DNA of 46,702 nt from JAJPJX01 sp964568355 (GTDB lineage: Bacteria > Acidobacteriota > Terriglobia > Bryobacterales > Bryobacteraceae), in assembly GCA_964568355.1 (NCBI GenBank), contig CAZMRK010000473.1:1-46702 (forward strand), written 5' to 3'. Below, one piece after another: positions 1 through 9,104 of this stretch. The position numbers and the translations under genes were made by a program. How positions within the stretch are numbered: position 1 is the stretch's first letter; every line of letters starts with the position of its first letter. The notes below the pieces were generated by a model that saw only the letters and a program-made list of their open reading frames with translations, was not told the DNA's origin and did not search any database.

Positions 1-618
1 GCCGCGGTGCTATACCGGATCCACGAGCGCACCGGCAGCCGGGCGGCGCTCGTGGAAGCGCTGCGGCAATACCAGCGGGCTCGGGCAGCCTGGGCTGAAC
101 TGGCCGCCCGGGCAAAAGATGTGTACGTCGCCGATATCACCGTGGGCGAGCATCCGCAATTGCGCGGCCACTGGCTGAACCGGCTGCCGGCGATCGATGC
201 GGATATCGCCAGGATGACGCAGAAGCTGGAAGCGACGCCCTCCGGCGGTGAGGAGGCGGCGCCGGTGCGCGCGGCGATCCGCGAAGTGTCGGGGCGGCCC
301 AGCCGGCCGGCCCTGCCGGTGCATCATAGTCCCCCCGCGCGATTTCACGCGGGGCAGGCGCTGGAGATCGAGATGGCTCTGGATGCGAGCGAGACTACGG
401 CGGTCCGCTTGTTCTACCGGCACGTGAACCAGGCGGAACGCTGGCGAAGTACGGAGATGAAGCTGCAAGAAGGCCGCTATCGCGCGGCGATTCCGGCCGA
501 TTACAGCCTCTCTCCGTTCCCGCTGCAATACTACTTTCAGGTAGGCGAAGCGGGCTTGTATCCGGGGATCCATGCAGAGGGGAAGCACCCGCCGTATTTT
601 GTGGTGCGCGCCGGATGA
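1..618 (+). CDS. C-terminal fragment of an unidentified protein (5' end outside window)
   Basis: The frame is open from the first base, so only the last 205 or so codons of a longer gene are seen. An internal GTG at 7 is not a convincing start. The first 75 residues look helical and charged, with the stretch YVADITVGEHPQLRGHW. After a linker, residues 110-205 look like a beta-sandwich (VRLFYRHVNQAERW, PLQYYFQV, PPYFVVR), the kind of C-terminal accessory domain seen on large secreted acidobacterial enzymes. I do not recognise the family, and a carbohydrate-active parent enzyme is only a guess. It converges on the VWA gene with a 6-base gap, so it is not part of the pilus operon. Confidence 0.6.
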   Translation, partial: AAVLYRIHERTGSRAALVEALRQYQRARAAWAELAARAKDVYVADITVGEHPQLRGHWLNRLPAIDADIARMTQKLEATPSGGEEAAPVRAAIREVSGRPSRPALPVHHSPPARFHAGQALEIEMALDASETTAVRLFYRHVNQAERWRSTEMKLQEGRYRAAIPADYSLSPFPLQYYFQVGEAGLYPGIHAEGKHPPYFVVRAG

Positions 619-624
619 AGCAGA

Positions 625-2196
625 TCAATTGGTGAGGCGCAGAATCTCAGAAGCGACTTTGCCGAAAGCGGCAGCCAGTTGCGCGGTGGTCGGCGCCATG
701 ACGTAAAGACCGGTGGGGAGGCTGGGGTCGTAGGCAGTATTGTCGGGGGTGTTGACGTTAGCGACACGCTGCATGAGAATGGGGTCCGGTTTTTCGCTGC
801 CCCCGCTATAGCCAATGGTGTAGATGACCGGCGTGATGGCACTGTCCGCGCGGATGCGGCGAGCGGCGTCGTCGGTGGCGTTCCAAGATGCGAGCCCGAT
901 GTGATAGGGAGAGTCGCGCTTGCTCATATCGAGCGCGACATGCTGGGTTTTGTAGAGGGTGGACTGCTGGTACGTGGTTCCGTCGGTCCGATTGCCATAG
1001 TAGTCGACGGCCGGGATGGCCCGTATGTCCTGCGGCATGTTGTTCCGGTCGTCGGTGTAGGCGCATTTGTCGCAAGCGGGGGGCGGAATAGTGCCCTCCG
1101 CCGCCTTCGACATCCAGGACTTGACGTCCGGATGGGTGGCATCCTGGGTGAGATTCATCAACTGAAAGACACCGGCCACCGTTCCGCTCATGGCGAATCC
1201 GGACTGCTGCGAGATGAAGCCGATCATACGGGTATTTGGGATGACGGTCGAAGTGATGGGATTTATGGCCGCCTGGCGATAGGTGCAGGACGAGGTGGCG
1301 CTGATCACGTTGCGGGTCATGTCGATGTCGTTGAAATAGGCGGTGATTCCGTTAGGGAGGCCATCGGTAAATAGCACGATGAGGTTGAGGGCGCCAGGCA
1401 GGGGACTCTTTTTGAGCTCCTGGTAGGCGAGCCAGAGCGCTTCCGCCGTACCGGTGTTGGACCCGTAGTTGATGGCGTTGATCAGCGTGGTGACGCTGGG
1501 ACTGGCGGTCTTGAAGTTACTGGCCGGTCCTGTGCCTGCCGAAGGGTTAGCGGGGTCCCGGGGCGGGAAAGCCACAATGGCCGAGCCTCCGAAGACCACC
1601 AGACCGACCTGATCGCGGCCTTCGGCGAAGCGGTTCACGAAATCGACGGCGGCATTCTTGAGGTCGCCGATTACTCCCGACATGGAGGTGGAACGATCCA
1701 AAACCAGCACCAGACGGACGTCCCGGCGGGCAGCTTTGCCGTAGGCGCGAACCGTGGCGGTCTGGCGGCCCAGGAGGCGCATGAAGAGCAGAGGCACATC
1801 GACGGCTGCGCTGATCTCGACGGTGCGGCGTTTGATAGAGGCGCTGGTGTCTTCCTGTACGTCGATGGGCGGATCGAAGACGAGATTGCGGGAGCCCCAA
1901 TAGCCGTCCGGAAAGTTTGCGTGCACAAACTGCCCGGCAGTCCTGGTGGCTGCATCCCTCTGGGCGGCGAAGCTCAGGCCGGCACTCAAGGACCGGGCGG
2001 CCGCGATGGCGCCTCCGTCCACCGCGGCAGAGAGCTTGGCTTTGACGAGAAACAAGGCCACGCCGTCAATCGCCAGGCCGACCATGGGCAGCAGCACGGT
2101 AGGCAGCATGAGGGTGAACAGCAGCAGCGCGCCGCCTGCAGTCCCGCGCCGGCGAGGGGCGATTCGCAGCGTGGAGGGGCTGTCAAAACAGGGCAT
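625..2196 (-). CDS. TadG-like protein with von Willebrand factor A domain
   Basis: This is a predicted envelope-anchored component of the Tad pilus machinery. An N-terminal basic stretch and one hydrophobic segment (about residues 22-50, with LAIDGVALFLVKAKL) match the Tad-like N-terminal region of TadG proteins. A VWA domain follows from about residue 160. Its metal-site (MIDAS) motif is seen as DRSTS at 167-171, a Thr near 250 and LFTDG around 275-279. VWA domains usually bind metal-dependent protein partners, so a role at the pilus base or in surface adhesion is inferred. The start overlaps the end of the TadE-like gene by 14 bases, which implies translational coupling. It is the last gene of the minus-strand arm. 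At 523 aa it fits VWA-type TadG. Confidence 0.85.
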   Translation of the reverse strand: MPCFDSPSTLRIAPRRRGTAGGALLLFTLMLPTVLLPMVGLAIDGVALFLVKAKLSAAVDGGAIAAARSLSAGLSFAAQRDAATRTAGQFVHANFPDGYWGSRNLVFDPPIDVQEDTSASIKRRTVEISAAVDVPLLFMRLLGRQTATVRAYGKAARRDVRLVLVLDRSTSMSGVIGDLKNAAVDFVNRFAEGRDQVGLVVFGGSAIVAFPPRDPANPSAGTGPASNFKTASPSVTTLINAINYGSNTGTAEALWLAYQELKKSPLPGALNLIVLFTDGLPNGITAYFNDIDMTRNVISATSSCTYRQAAINPITSTVIPNTRMIGFISQQSGFAMSGTVAGVFQLMNLTQDATHPDVKSWMSKAAEGTIPPPACDKCAYTDDRNNMPQDIRAIPAVDYYGNRTDGTTYQQSTLYKTQHVALDMSKRDSPYHIGLASWNATDDAARRIRADSAITPVIYTIGYSGGSEKPDPILMQRVANVNTPDNTAYDPSLPTGLYVMAPTTAQLAAAFGKVASEILRLTN

Positions 2197-2860
2197 GGGA
2201 GTAGGTCCCCCAGGCGGTCATGAAGCCTGGAAAATCCGGCGCTTGAAAATAGGCCTCCACCAGGTAGGCGAATTGCCCCGCCTGAAATCCGTCCGTCCCA
2301 TCCTCTTTCGGTTTGGGTAGGAGGGTAAAGCTGTCGGCGCGCGCCCCGCTTTTTTTGACGTAATCGCTGGCGCTGATGTAGCCGGTGCCGGCATCGACCA
2401 GTCCAGTGTTCGGGTTGCCAAAGTTGCTCTGGCGCAGAGCAGTGTTTCCGATTTTGAGGCGCTGGGTGAAAACAAAATGCTTGTAGTTGGTGCAGGAGGA
2501 GTAGGGAACCGGCGGTGTGGAATTGTCGGCCAGCCCGAGCGCTTTGCACTGATAGACGCCTATGTAGGTGATCGCGGAGAGAATCACCACGCCAGACCCT
2601 CCGGACGTCTGGAGACCCAGGTTGCGGCCGAGCCGGGTGGCCATGGTCTGGTTCGCGGCCAAAGAAAAATCGACGCCCAGGGCATACATGTGGCCGACAT
2701 CGCGAGCCAGTTGCACGGTCTCCAGACCGCGGATCATGCCCGTGCCGATGGCTAGCGCCCCCAAAAGCAACGGAAGCCAGACGACAGTGAGCAGCGCAAA
2801 CTCGACGGCTGAGCCGCCTCGCTGGGCGCGCCGGCGCGCGGCGATCCAGTGCCGGGTCAT
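2183..2860 (-). CDS. TadE-like pseudopilin (first copy, longer)
   Basis: A 225-residue protein with an N-terminal basic segment, then GGSAVEFALL and a hydrophobic helix (about 20-45). This is the TadE/TadF signature: cleavage after Gly by a prepilin peptidase, with Glu at +5. The rest (VQLARDVGHMYALGVDF onward) is a soluble domain resembling TadE-family minor pilins, longer than a minimal TadE. The ATG overlaps the stop of the upstream pseudopilin gene in an ATGA (2857-2860), and its end overlaps the VWA gene, so the three are probably translated as one coupled unit. TadE-family proteins are minor components needed for pilus assembly. Assignment to TadE rather than TadF is not possible by eye. 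Confidence 0.82.
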   Translation of the reverse strand: MTRHWIAARRRAQRGGSAVEFALLTVVWLPLLLGALAIGTGMIRGLETVQLARDVGHMYALGVDFSLAANQTMATRLGRNLGLQTSGGSGVVILSAITYIGVYQCKALGLADNSTPPVPYSSCTNYKHFVFTQRLKIGNTALRQSNFGNPNTGLVDAGTGYISASDYVKKSGARADSFTLLPKPKEDGTDGFQAGQFAYLVEAYFQAPDFPGFMTAWGTYSHALF

Positions 2861-3342
2861 AGTGGGGGTGGTCCCGTCGGAGGCGAAGCCTCCATGCGAT
2901 CGATGGAGGTGGCCGACAGGGAGAACGGCAGGGCATTACGCAGTAGCGGCAGCAGGGGGGCGTGTGGGAAGCCCTCGACCGAGACCTCCACGAGGTTTCC
3001 GCTCGCGTTCGCCCCGGCATCGCTCGAAACATCGGTGAACGTGTCGGGCGTATAGAAGCGCACCTGGATGCGATCGAGGCCTGCTGGTCCGGCCAGCAAC
3101 CCCATGGCCTCCGACTGTACGACGTGCTTGATGGAGTCCTTCTGGCCTAGGCCGCTCATGATCTGGCTGGTGACGGCGTAGCGGACGCCCTCGCGGACCG
3201 CGTGCTGTAAGACACCACGGGCGAAGACTGCCCAGCCGACATCAATGATCAGAAAGACGAAGCCGAGAAGCGGGACCAGCACCAGCCCGAATTCGAAGAT
3301 CTCGGCTCCTTTCCGGCGATTCCGCTTCTGTTGCGAATGCAT
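2857..3342 (-). CDS. TadE-like pseudopilin (second copy, shorter)
   Basis: A 161-residue TadE/TadF-like minor pilin. RRKGAEIFEFGLVLVP gives a cleavage site after Gly, with Glu at +5 and Phe at +6, followed by a long hydrophobic helix (VPLLGFVFLIIDVGWAVF). The motif LQHAVREGVRYAV just after the helix is typical of TadE domains, where small residues line the filament core. I chose the ATG at 3342 (MHSQQKRNRRKG). A longer frame reaches 3414 but would run into the preceding barrel gene and put 24 extra residues before the leader. It is coupled to the next gene through ATGA. Residues after the helix contain a stretch (SVEGFPHAPLL) of unknown role. Confidence 0.84.
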   Translation of the reverse strand: MHSQQKRNRRKGAEIFEFGLVLVPLLGFVFLIIDVGWAVFARGVLQHAVREGVRYAVTSQIMSGLGQKDSIKHVVQSEAMGLLAGPAGLDRIQVRFYTPDTFTDVSSDAGANASGNLVEVSVEGFPHAPLLPLLRNALPFSLSATSIDRMEASPPTGPPPL

Positions 3343-3365
3343 GGTCTGCGCCTTGAACGCGTCTC

Positions 3366-4004
3366 CTATAGACCGAAGCTGACGCCTACCATCGGCACGA
3401 AATGGTGCAGCCAACCGCCGACGGACGCTCCCGGAACCGGAGCGATGATCTCTTTCGGAAAGGGGGTGAGATAGTCGCGCACCTCGGTGCGCAGGAACAG
3501 GCGGGGGCTGAGTGGAATCTTGAGGCCGGCGCCGGCGCTGATCAGCGGCTCGACCTGCTGGGTGCGGGTGAGATAGGCGAACTCGTGGAGCGGCTGGTAA
3601 GCTGCTTCGCGGCCGGTACCACGAAAGACCTTAATGCCCCCGCCCACGGCGACGAACGGAGTGATCCTGCCGCGGCTGCCGACCGGGCGGATGATGAGGT
3701 CGTAGTGCACCACGTGGGCGACGCCGCTGAAGGTGGCCTCGGTTCCGCCGGAGGCGAGTTTCAGGCTGTTTTCCAGAAACATGTAGCGCAGCTCGCCCCC
3801 AAATCGGCCGCCGGGATTATTGGCGGCGAAGGCGCCGAAGGCAGGCCCGGGCCGAAAGCCGGCGGAGGCAGAGCCGGCTGGAGCGGTTACAGTGGCGCTG
3901 CTGAGAGCGCCGCCACCACCTGCGGCTCCGATCTCCCATTGCTGTGCGATACCCGAGGAAGCCAGAATTGCGGCGGAAACAGCCAGCCGTAGCAGGAAAG
4001 ACAT
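3366..4004 (-). CDS. Small outer-membrane beta-barrel protein (OmpA-like N-terminal barrel)
   Basis: A 212-residue secreted protein. A signal peptide is visible (MSFLLRLAVSAAILASSGIAQQ), followed by alternating hydrophobic/polar strands with Gly-rich turns (FGGELRYMF, GRITPFVAVGGGIKVF, VEPLISAGAGLKIPL, FLRTEVRDYL). It ends in a terminal Leu after an aromatic-rich strand. That pattern and length fit an eight-stranded barrel. I chose the ATG at 4004 because GGAG lies 8 bases upstream; a frame extension to 4037 lacks this. It sits between the big beta-propeller gene (29-base gap) and the pseudopilin genes. An outer-membrane partner for the pilus or for the propeller protein is plausible but inferred. 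Confidence 0.78.
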   Translation of the reverse strand: MSFLLRLAVSAAILASSGIAQQWEIGAAGGGGALSSATVTAPAGSASAGFRPGPAFGAFAANNPGGRFGGELRYMFLENSLKLASGGTEATFSGVAHVVHYDLIIRPVGSRGRITPFVAVGGGIKVFRGTGREAAYQPLHEFAYLTRTQQVEPLISAGAGLKIPLSPRLFLRTEVRDYLTPFPKEIIAPVPGASVGGWLHHFVPMVGVSFGL

Positions 4005-4033
4005 GTCGGTTCTCCGTGGAGATTCGCAAACGG

Positions 4034-7030
4034 TCATCGGACTACCCTCACCGGCAGCGAAGTGGAACCGCCGCTCTGTGAAATAGTGAGCGGAATACTC
4101 ATGCCCAGTGGCACGCTGGAGGGCACGGCCGCATTGATCTGATAGACGCCCACCTGCCCGGGTGCGAGACCCGCATAGCTTAACGCCAGTGAGACGCCAC
4201 CCAACTCCACTGCGGGAGGCAGGATTACTTCGGACAGAGGGCTCTCCGGAGCTGGCGCGCCGGCCTCTACCGCCGGTAACGTGCGTCCCAGGCCGGTGGC
4301 GTAGATGATGATCTGGTCTCCGGGATGAATCGGATTGGAGCCGGTAACCAGTTCGTTGTTGTCCGCGCGGACGACCGTTGCAAGGCCAGTGTCCGGGCCG
4401 GCGGTACCGCTGTGAAATATGCTGGGCGCCGTGGGAGAAACGGTCAGGTTCAGGCTATCGGTCACACCGCCTGGAGTGCGCAAAACCAACGTGGCCATTC
4501 CCTCGACGATGAAAGGCAACTGCGCGTTGATCTGGCCAGGCGAGACGAATAGCAGGGGCGCCGGCATTCCATTGACGGTAAGGCAGGAGTTGCCCAGATC
4601 CGCCGGCAGAGGTAAAGAAGTGGCTGCGAGTTCGACTGGGCTCAGTTGGTCGCCAAACAGCGTGATCAGTCCGCCGGGCGCCACCGGCAGCGAAAAATCC
4701 GCCGCGCTCACAATACGGGAAATATGAGGTGGCGCTATGGCTGCATCGTAGTCCCAGGGCAGCACGGTGAACCCGGAGGTGGTCAGAGACAGAATGGCGC
4801 TGCGGTCGGCGAGAACCGCCAGGGTTCGCGTGAACGCATAGGCTTGATTGCCAAGCAAGGGCGCTTCCGTCATGCGCGTGGGGCGTATGGACTGCCGGGT
4901 GGCAAGGTCCACGCGCTGGAGGACGCCCGGGCCGGTCTCCGGCACTGTGGTTGCACGCAGCGCGGACTGATCGAGGAAGACAAAGCCCGAGGAAGAGCCG
5001 GTGGAGGTATCGAGATCTCCTACAGGGACCAGAGAGGCGTTTAGCAATGTGTGATCCACCAGATAGCTCCCGTTGTTCGAAGCCGCGTAGGCGCCCGCAA
5101 GCGCCGTGAAATCCTTGCGTGAGACGGTGAACGTGTCGGCCGTGGCGTCATAAAGCAGGACCGTGCCGTCGGCCATGGCCGCCAGAATCGAGGATCCGTT
5201 GGGAGCGGCGGTCAACGCGGTATTGATGTGGACCGTGTTCTCATAAACGCCGAGGGTGGGAGGCGCCGTGGCGATTCTGGCGGGCAAGTCCACGCGGTCA
5301 ATCGTATGAATCGGGCCGGCTACGCGACAGGCTGCCAGGATGGCTTTGCCCGAGGCTGCGAGCGAGCGCGGATAATGCCCGCCGGGAAACACAATGGGGA
5401 AGTCCGGCAGCAAGGTATCGAGGTTGTAGAGCGTGGCGATCTGAGCGTTGTCGTGACCGACCAGCAGATAACGCCCGTCACGGGTGATTGCCATCTGCGT
5501 CGGTGTGTTGGCGGTACGCAGCGTGGCGATGCGATTCTTCGAAACGCCGTCGAAAACCAGCACCTGGTTCTGATCCTGGCGCAGAATGTAGAAGCGGCTC
5601 CGGCTGGGATCCGGCAGAATATCGACCAGTTGCCCGGGTACGTCGACGAAATCGCCGCGCTGGTCCGGTTCGTGATTGTGGATGAGAAGGCGCACCGGGG
5701 CGGGTAGATTGACCGCAGAACTGGAGACGATCTGCAACCGTGCCGCGGTGGTCCCGATCGTGGACTGGAAGGCCGTGGGATCCACGCTGACGCGAATGGT
5801 GGCAGGCGTGCTGCCGGAAGCGGGCGATACGCTGACGCCGGGCGTTTGGACGGCCAGCGTGAAATCGGTCCTGCCACCGCCCGGGTCGCGGAGGACCAGA
5901 TCCTGCGTGAGGACGTGCCGGTCACAGAGATTTCCCCGAAAGACCAAGTCTTCGCGATCGGCTGAAATCCGATGCCATTGCCCCAGCGAACCGACGGGCA
6001 GAACCATGGCTCCGCTATCCGATACGGCATAGAGCACGCTGGCGGTACGGTCCAGCACGCTGTGGCCGGCCAGGTTTTCCGGCAGTCGCAACTGCTCACG
6101 CAGGGCCAGATTGTCGGCGTCCACGATTTGAAGCACGGGCGGTGCCGCGGAGGCGGAATCGGGCGAACTCCCGGCAGCTTGCGGAATCTGGGCGTAGATC
6201 AAACCGCGAGTGGAGTCGATGGCGTGGGAGCCGACGTTGAGCAGGCCAGCCGGGTTGGCGAACTGGGAAAGCAACGTACCCCAACGGTCGAACAGGCCCC
6301 ACCCGGCCGTGTATACCGATCCATCGCGGTTGACGCTCACCACGCGCGGACCCATAGGTGGAGAGGAGGTATACCCCAGCGGCATCACTTGCCGCCGTTG
6401 AACGTCGTAGCGGAAACGGATGGTGTCGGTCAGACCATAAATGGATAGCCCGTCACCCGAAGCGGCTACTGCGGCAGCGATGATCTGCGGCGGAAAATTG
6501 ACCGGAGGCACCGGCAAAGTCTTGGCGGTAACCCCGGCGACAGTATCGATCACCTGAGTCGCGCCGGAAGCCGGATCGAATAAAAGAAACGTGTCGGTGG
6601 TTACGACCAGAGCCCGGCCGTCGATGCCGAAGGCTATCCCCAATGGCGGGCTACCCAGAGCGAAAGACTGACGCGCCGCGCTTCCGGGACGGATCACGGT
6701 AAGGGCATTGGCTGGAGCATTGGGCGCCTGAAAGTTGCCGAAATGGACTACGACCAGGTACTGCCCGTCGGGAGACAGAGCCAGGGCGCCGGGCTGGGCG
6801 GGCACATTCATAGCACTGTGAATCCGCAGATCCGAGAGCGTCACGATCTCGATGCGATTGGCGGTGAAGTTGGCGACATAGAGGACTCCGCGGGCCTCAT
6901 CCAGGGCGAGGTCCGAGGCATGGCCGCCGATGGGAACGACGGTGCCGAAGGTGCCGGCGGGGGCCGTCGCGGAGAACGCTATCACGAACAGGAGCAACCG
7001 GAGCCACACGGGAGACCTCGTTCCGCGCAT
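4034..7030 (-). CDS. Large secreted beta-propeller protein with TIGR03437-type C-terminal domain
   Basis: A 998-residue protein with a signal peptide (LRLLLFVIAFSATAPAG). Repeats such as ALSPDGQYLVVVHF, VLYVANFTANRIEIV, VSVNRDGSVYTAG and AITRDGRYLLVGHD are blades of YVTN/Lvp-type beta-propellers, apparently two propellers (about 25-350 and 450-740). A short Ig-like segment lies between them (VSVSPASGSTPATIRV). The last 230 residues carry GLITLFGDQLSP, VSPGQINAQLPF, DQIIIYATGLG and GVYQINAAVP. These are hallmarks of the domain modelled as TIGR03437, known mainly from Solibacter-type acidobacteria. It lies inside the minus arm of the pilus locus, between the AAA+ ATPase gene and the barrel gene. 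A surface adhesin or pilus-associated protein is inferred; ligand unknown. Confidence 0.88.
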   Translation of the reverse strand: MRGTRSPVWLRLLLFVIAFSATAPAGTFGTVVPIGGHASDLALDEARGVLYVANFTANRIEIVTLSDLRIHSAMNVPAQPGALALSPDGQYLVVVHFGNFQAPNAPANALTVIRPGSAARQSFALGSPPLGIAFGIDGRALVVTTDTFLLFDPASGATQVIDTVAGVTAKTLPVPPVNFPPQIIAAAVAASGDGLSIYGLTDTIRFRYDVQRRQVMPLGYTSSPPMGPRVVSVNRDGSVYTAGWGLFDRWGTLLSQFANPAGLLNVGSHAIDSTRGLIYAQIPQAAGSSPDSASAAPPVLQIVDADNLALREQLRLPENLAGHSVLDRTASVLYAVSDSGAMVLPVGSLGQWHRISADREDLVFRGNLCDRHVLTQDLVLRDPGGGRTDFTLAVQTPGVSVSPASGSTPATIRVSVDPTAFQSTIGTTAARLQIVSSSAVNLPAPVRLLIHNHEPDQRGDFVDVPGQLVDILPDPSRSRFYILRQDQNQVLVFDGVSKNRIATLRTANTPTQMAITRDGRYLLVGHDNAQIATLYNLDTLLPDFPIVFPGGHYPRSLAASGKAILAACRVAGPIHTIDRVDLPARIATAPPTLGVYENTVHINTALTAAPNGSSILAAMADGTVLLYDATADTFTVSRKDFTALAGAYAASNNGSYLVDHTLLNASLVPVGDLDTSTGSSSGFVFLDQSALRATTVPETGPGVLQRVDLATRQSIRPTRMTEAPLLGNQAYAFTRTLAVLADRSAILSLTTSGFTVLPWDYDAAIAPPHISRIVSAADFSLPVAPGGLITLFGDQLSPVELAATSLPLPADLGNSCLTVNGMPAPLLFVSPGQINAQLPFIVEGMATLVLRTPGGVTDSLNLTVSPTAPSIFHSGTAGPDTGLATVVRADNNELVTGSNPIHPGDQIIIYATGLGRTLPAVEAGAPAPESPLSEVILPPAVELGGVSLALSYAGLAPGQVGVYQINAAVPSSVPLGMSIPLTISQSGGSTSLPVRVVR

Positions 7031-7083
7031 ATTGCTCTTATCGACGGTTTCCCGGAAGGGATTAGGAAACAGACAGCCGTGAG

Positions 7084-8385
7084 TTAGCGAAAGTTAGTAA
7101 CTGGTGCGGCACAAGAGACACCGAAGCAGCTTTCGACAGCTTGATCGAGGAGATCTTCGGTCAGGTCGCAGGGGAGATTCTCGAAACGGATCCGGCTGAT
7201 GACATGCGCGATTAAGTCGCGCGGATGGCAGCGGCGCAACGGCCTCCCGGACTTTCGGTAATAGGTTTCCATCAGGTGGTCCACGAAGGCAGGCGGGCAG
7301 GCAAGACCGTGAGCGGCACAGGCGGCGCTGAAGATGTCGCAGAATTCTTCGACGGACGGCGGCGGCACCAGCAACTTATAGCGGATCCGGCGCAGAAAGG
7401 CTTCGTCGCCTAACTGCGAAGGTTCCAGGTTGGTGGAAAAGATCAGAAAGGCCTCAAAGGGCACGGTCATCTTGCCGCCGGTGCGAAAGCTGAGGTAGTC
7501 GACCTGACGCTCCATCGGCACGATCCAGCGATTCAGGATCCGCGTAGGCGAGACACGCTGCCGGCCGAAGTCGTCGAGCAGGTAGGTGCCATTGGCGGCT
7601 TTAAGTTGTAGGGGCGCTTCGTAGATTTTTGAGACGGCATTATAGCTGAGATCGAGCATGGCGAGATCAAGCTCGCCGCCGCTGGCCACGAAGGGCTGGC
7701 GGCAACGGAACCAGCGTCTGTCAAAGGCCGGCTCTTCGCCGAGTGCGAGCGCGGATTCGGGCGGATCGATGGGTTGGTGATAGACAGGATCGTAAAACTG
7801 GATTACATGGTTTTGAAATTCAATCGCGTAGGGAAGAAAGACCGGCTCGCTGGACAGATGGGCCAGAGCCTCGGCGAGGTACGTCTTGCCATCCCCGGGC
7901 TGACCGTAGAGCAGCAGCGACTGGCGTGAATGGACCGCTGGTCCAAGCTGGCCCAACAGGCGTGCCGGCAGCACCATGTGGCGATAGGCTTGGGACAGGG
8001 CCGCGGGCGAGAGCCAGCCGTCAGGCAGGCGTTGGCGGCGAATCAGGTCGGAGAACTGACTGAGCGGCACCGGCGCGGGGCCGGCATACTGGTTGGATTC
8101 GAGCGACAGCCGGGCGCGGGCGCGGCCGGCCTCGGTAACGGCGAACACAGCCGAAACGTTACCCAGGCCGAGCGAACGCCGGATTTCTACAAAATGACGC
8201 AGTTTGAGTGCTTCGACGACGCCTTCGATGACGCTGAAGGGCAAGGCAGCCGCGCCGGCCAGTTCGCGGCCATATAACTCGCCTCGAAAGTACAGCAGTT
8301 TTAGCAGGAGTTGCTCTATCGCGCCGGCGCTGAGTCCGGTTTCTTCCATGTCACGCGGGACCGCGGGAATGGCGGACGTGCTCAT
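7084..8385 (-). CDS. AAA+ ATPase with N-terminal winged-helix-like domain
   Basis: A 433-residue cytoplasmic ATPase. Residues 15-95 look like a winged helix (LLKLLYFRGELYGRELA then a wing ending VFAVTEAGRARA). The AAA+ core has a P-loop LLLYGQPGDGKTYLAEAL (about 155-172), Walker B TYLLDDFGRQ (about 270), sensor 1 LIFSTNLEP (about 318) and a possible arginine finger in FLRRIRYK. The C-terminal lid contains RRCHPRDLIAHV. No signal peptide or membrane span is visible. It is 5 bases from the end of the LuxR-type regulator gene and 53 bases from the start of the propeller gene. Control of pilus expression or remodelling of a pilus complex is inferred. It is not CpaF, TadZ or an NtrC-type activator (no GAFTGA loop). 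Confidence 0.8.
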   Translation of the reverse strand: MSTSAIPAVPRDMEETGLSAGAIEQLLLKLLYFRGELYGRELAGAAALPFSVIEGVVEALKLRHFVEIRRSLGLGNVSAVFAVTEAGRARARLSLESNQYAGPAPVPLSQFSDLIRRQRLPDGWLSPAALSQAYRHMVLPARLLGQLGPAVHSRQSLLLYGQPGDGKTYLAEALAHLSSEPVFLPYAIEFQNHVIQFYDPVYHQPIDPPESALALGEEPAFDRRWFRCRQPFVASGGELDLAMLDLSYNAVSKIYEAPLQLKAANGTYLLDDFGRQRVSPTRILNRWIVPMERQVDYLSFRTGGKMTVPFEAFLIFSTNLEPSQLGDEAFLRRIRYKLLVPPPSVEEFCDIFSAACAAHGLACPPAFVDHLMETYYRKSGRPLRRCHPRDLIAHVISRIRFENLPCDLTEDLLDQAVESCFGVSCAAPVTNFR

Positions 8386-8390
8386 GGAAC

Positions 8391-9104
8391 TCAGCAGCGA
8401 TCGGACGCCGGAGCCGACTTGCTCAGGACCAGCGACCGAAGGCCGGGAGCGCGGGCGGCATCCGGACCTCCCTGATAAGGCACCATGCGGCCGGTTCCGG
8501 AAGTCAGGTTCTTCAAGCCGAACAAGGCCAGCTCAAAGCGATCCTTTACGCCTACCTTATGAAAGAGGCGGCCGAGATAGACTTTTACGGTGCCTTCGGA
8601 GATTTGAAGGGCCGTGGCGATCTCCTTATTCTTAAGACCACTCGCAATCAGACTGACGAGCTGGCTCTCGCGCGGGGTCAGCACTACGCGGCGCGCGGAA
8701 AAGAAACTATCGGCCAATTCCTTGTCGTACCAGAGCTCTCCGGAGCGCACCTTGAGGAGACACTCTATCAGGCTCTCGGGGCTCGCGGTTTTTCGCAAGA
8801 TGCCTCGCACCCCCAAGCCCAGGGCTTGAAAGGCCAACTCGGTACCGATCTCCCCGGTCCACAGGACCAGCGAGCAGCGGGGCAGCGTGTGGCGAAGCTC
8901 CGTTAGCAGATCAAAAGTAACCTCCGGCGTGACATCAAGCAGCAGGATATCGGGCGCCGTGCGGGCAACGCACTCTTCCACTCCGAAACAGACTCCAGCG
9001 AAGGACAGCTCCGCAGCTTGGGAGAGCACGCAGGCCAATCCCCTAGCCAGAACGGGTTGGTTACTGTAAAGAGTGACCTGTGCCGGGATTAAGTCCGGTA
9101 GCAT
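8391..9104 (-). CDS. LuxR-family response regulator with degenerate receiver domain
   Basis: A protein of about 237 residues with a NarL/FixJ layout. The receiver-like domain (5-120) keeps the phospho-acceptor-type Asp (ILLLDVTPE) and the late Lys (ILRKTASPE). Where the acidic pair is normally found it reads LYSNQPVLARGL, so the usual Asp-Asp is missing. The LuxR helix-turn-helix follows (LTPRESQLVSLIASGLKNK, ISEGTVKVYLGRLFHKVGV). The C-terminal 35 residues are a low-complexity tail. I chose the ATG at 9104; a GTG at 9113 would add three residues. It is first in the minus arm and divergent from the PilZ gene, well placed to control both arms. Loss of the acidic pocket suggests control that does not depend on Mg-assisted phosphorylation (inference). 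Confidence 0.85.
   Translation of the reverse strand: MLPDLIPAQVTLYSNQPVLARGLACVLSQAAELSFAGVCFGVEECVARTAPDILLLDVTPEVTFDLLTELRHTLPRCSLVLWTGEIGTELAFQALGLGVRGILRKTASPESLIECLLKVRSGELWYDKELADSFFSARRVVLTPRESQLVSLIASGLKNKEIATALQISEGTVKVYLGRLFHKVGVKDRFELALFGLKNLTSGTGRMVPYQGGPDAARAPGLRSLVLSKSAPASDRC

Noticed and set aside
1986..3032. Long minus-strand frame of 348 codons over the TadE-like genes
   Set aside because: It overlaps three better-supported genes, is very rich in Arg/Pro/Ser, and shows no domain; a high-GC shadow frame.
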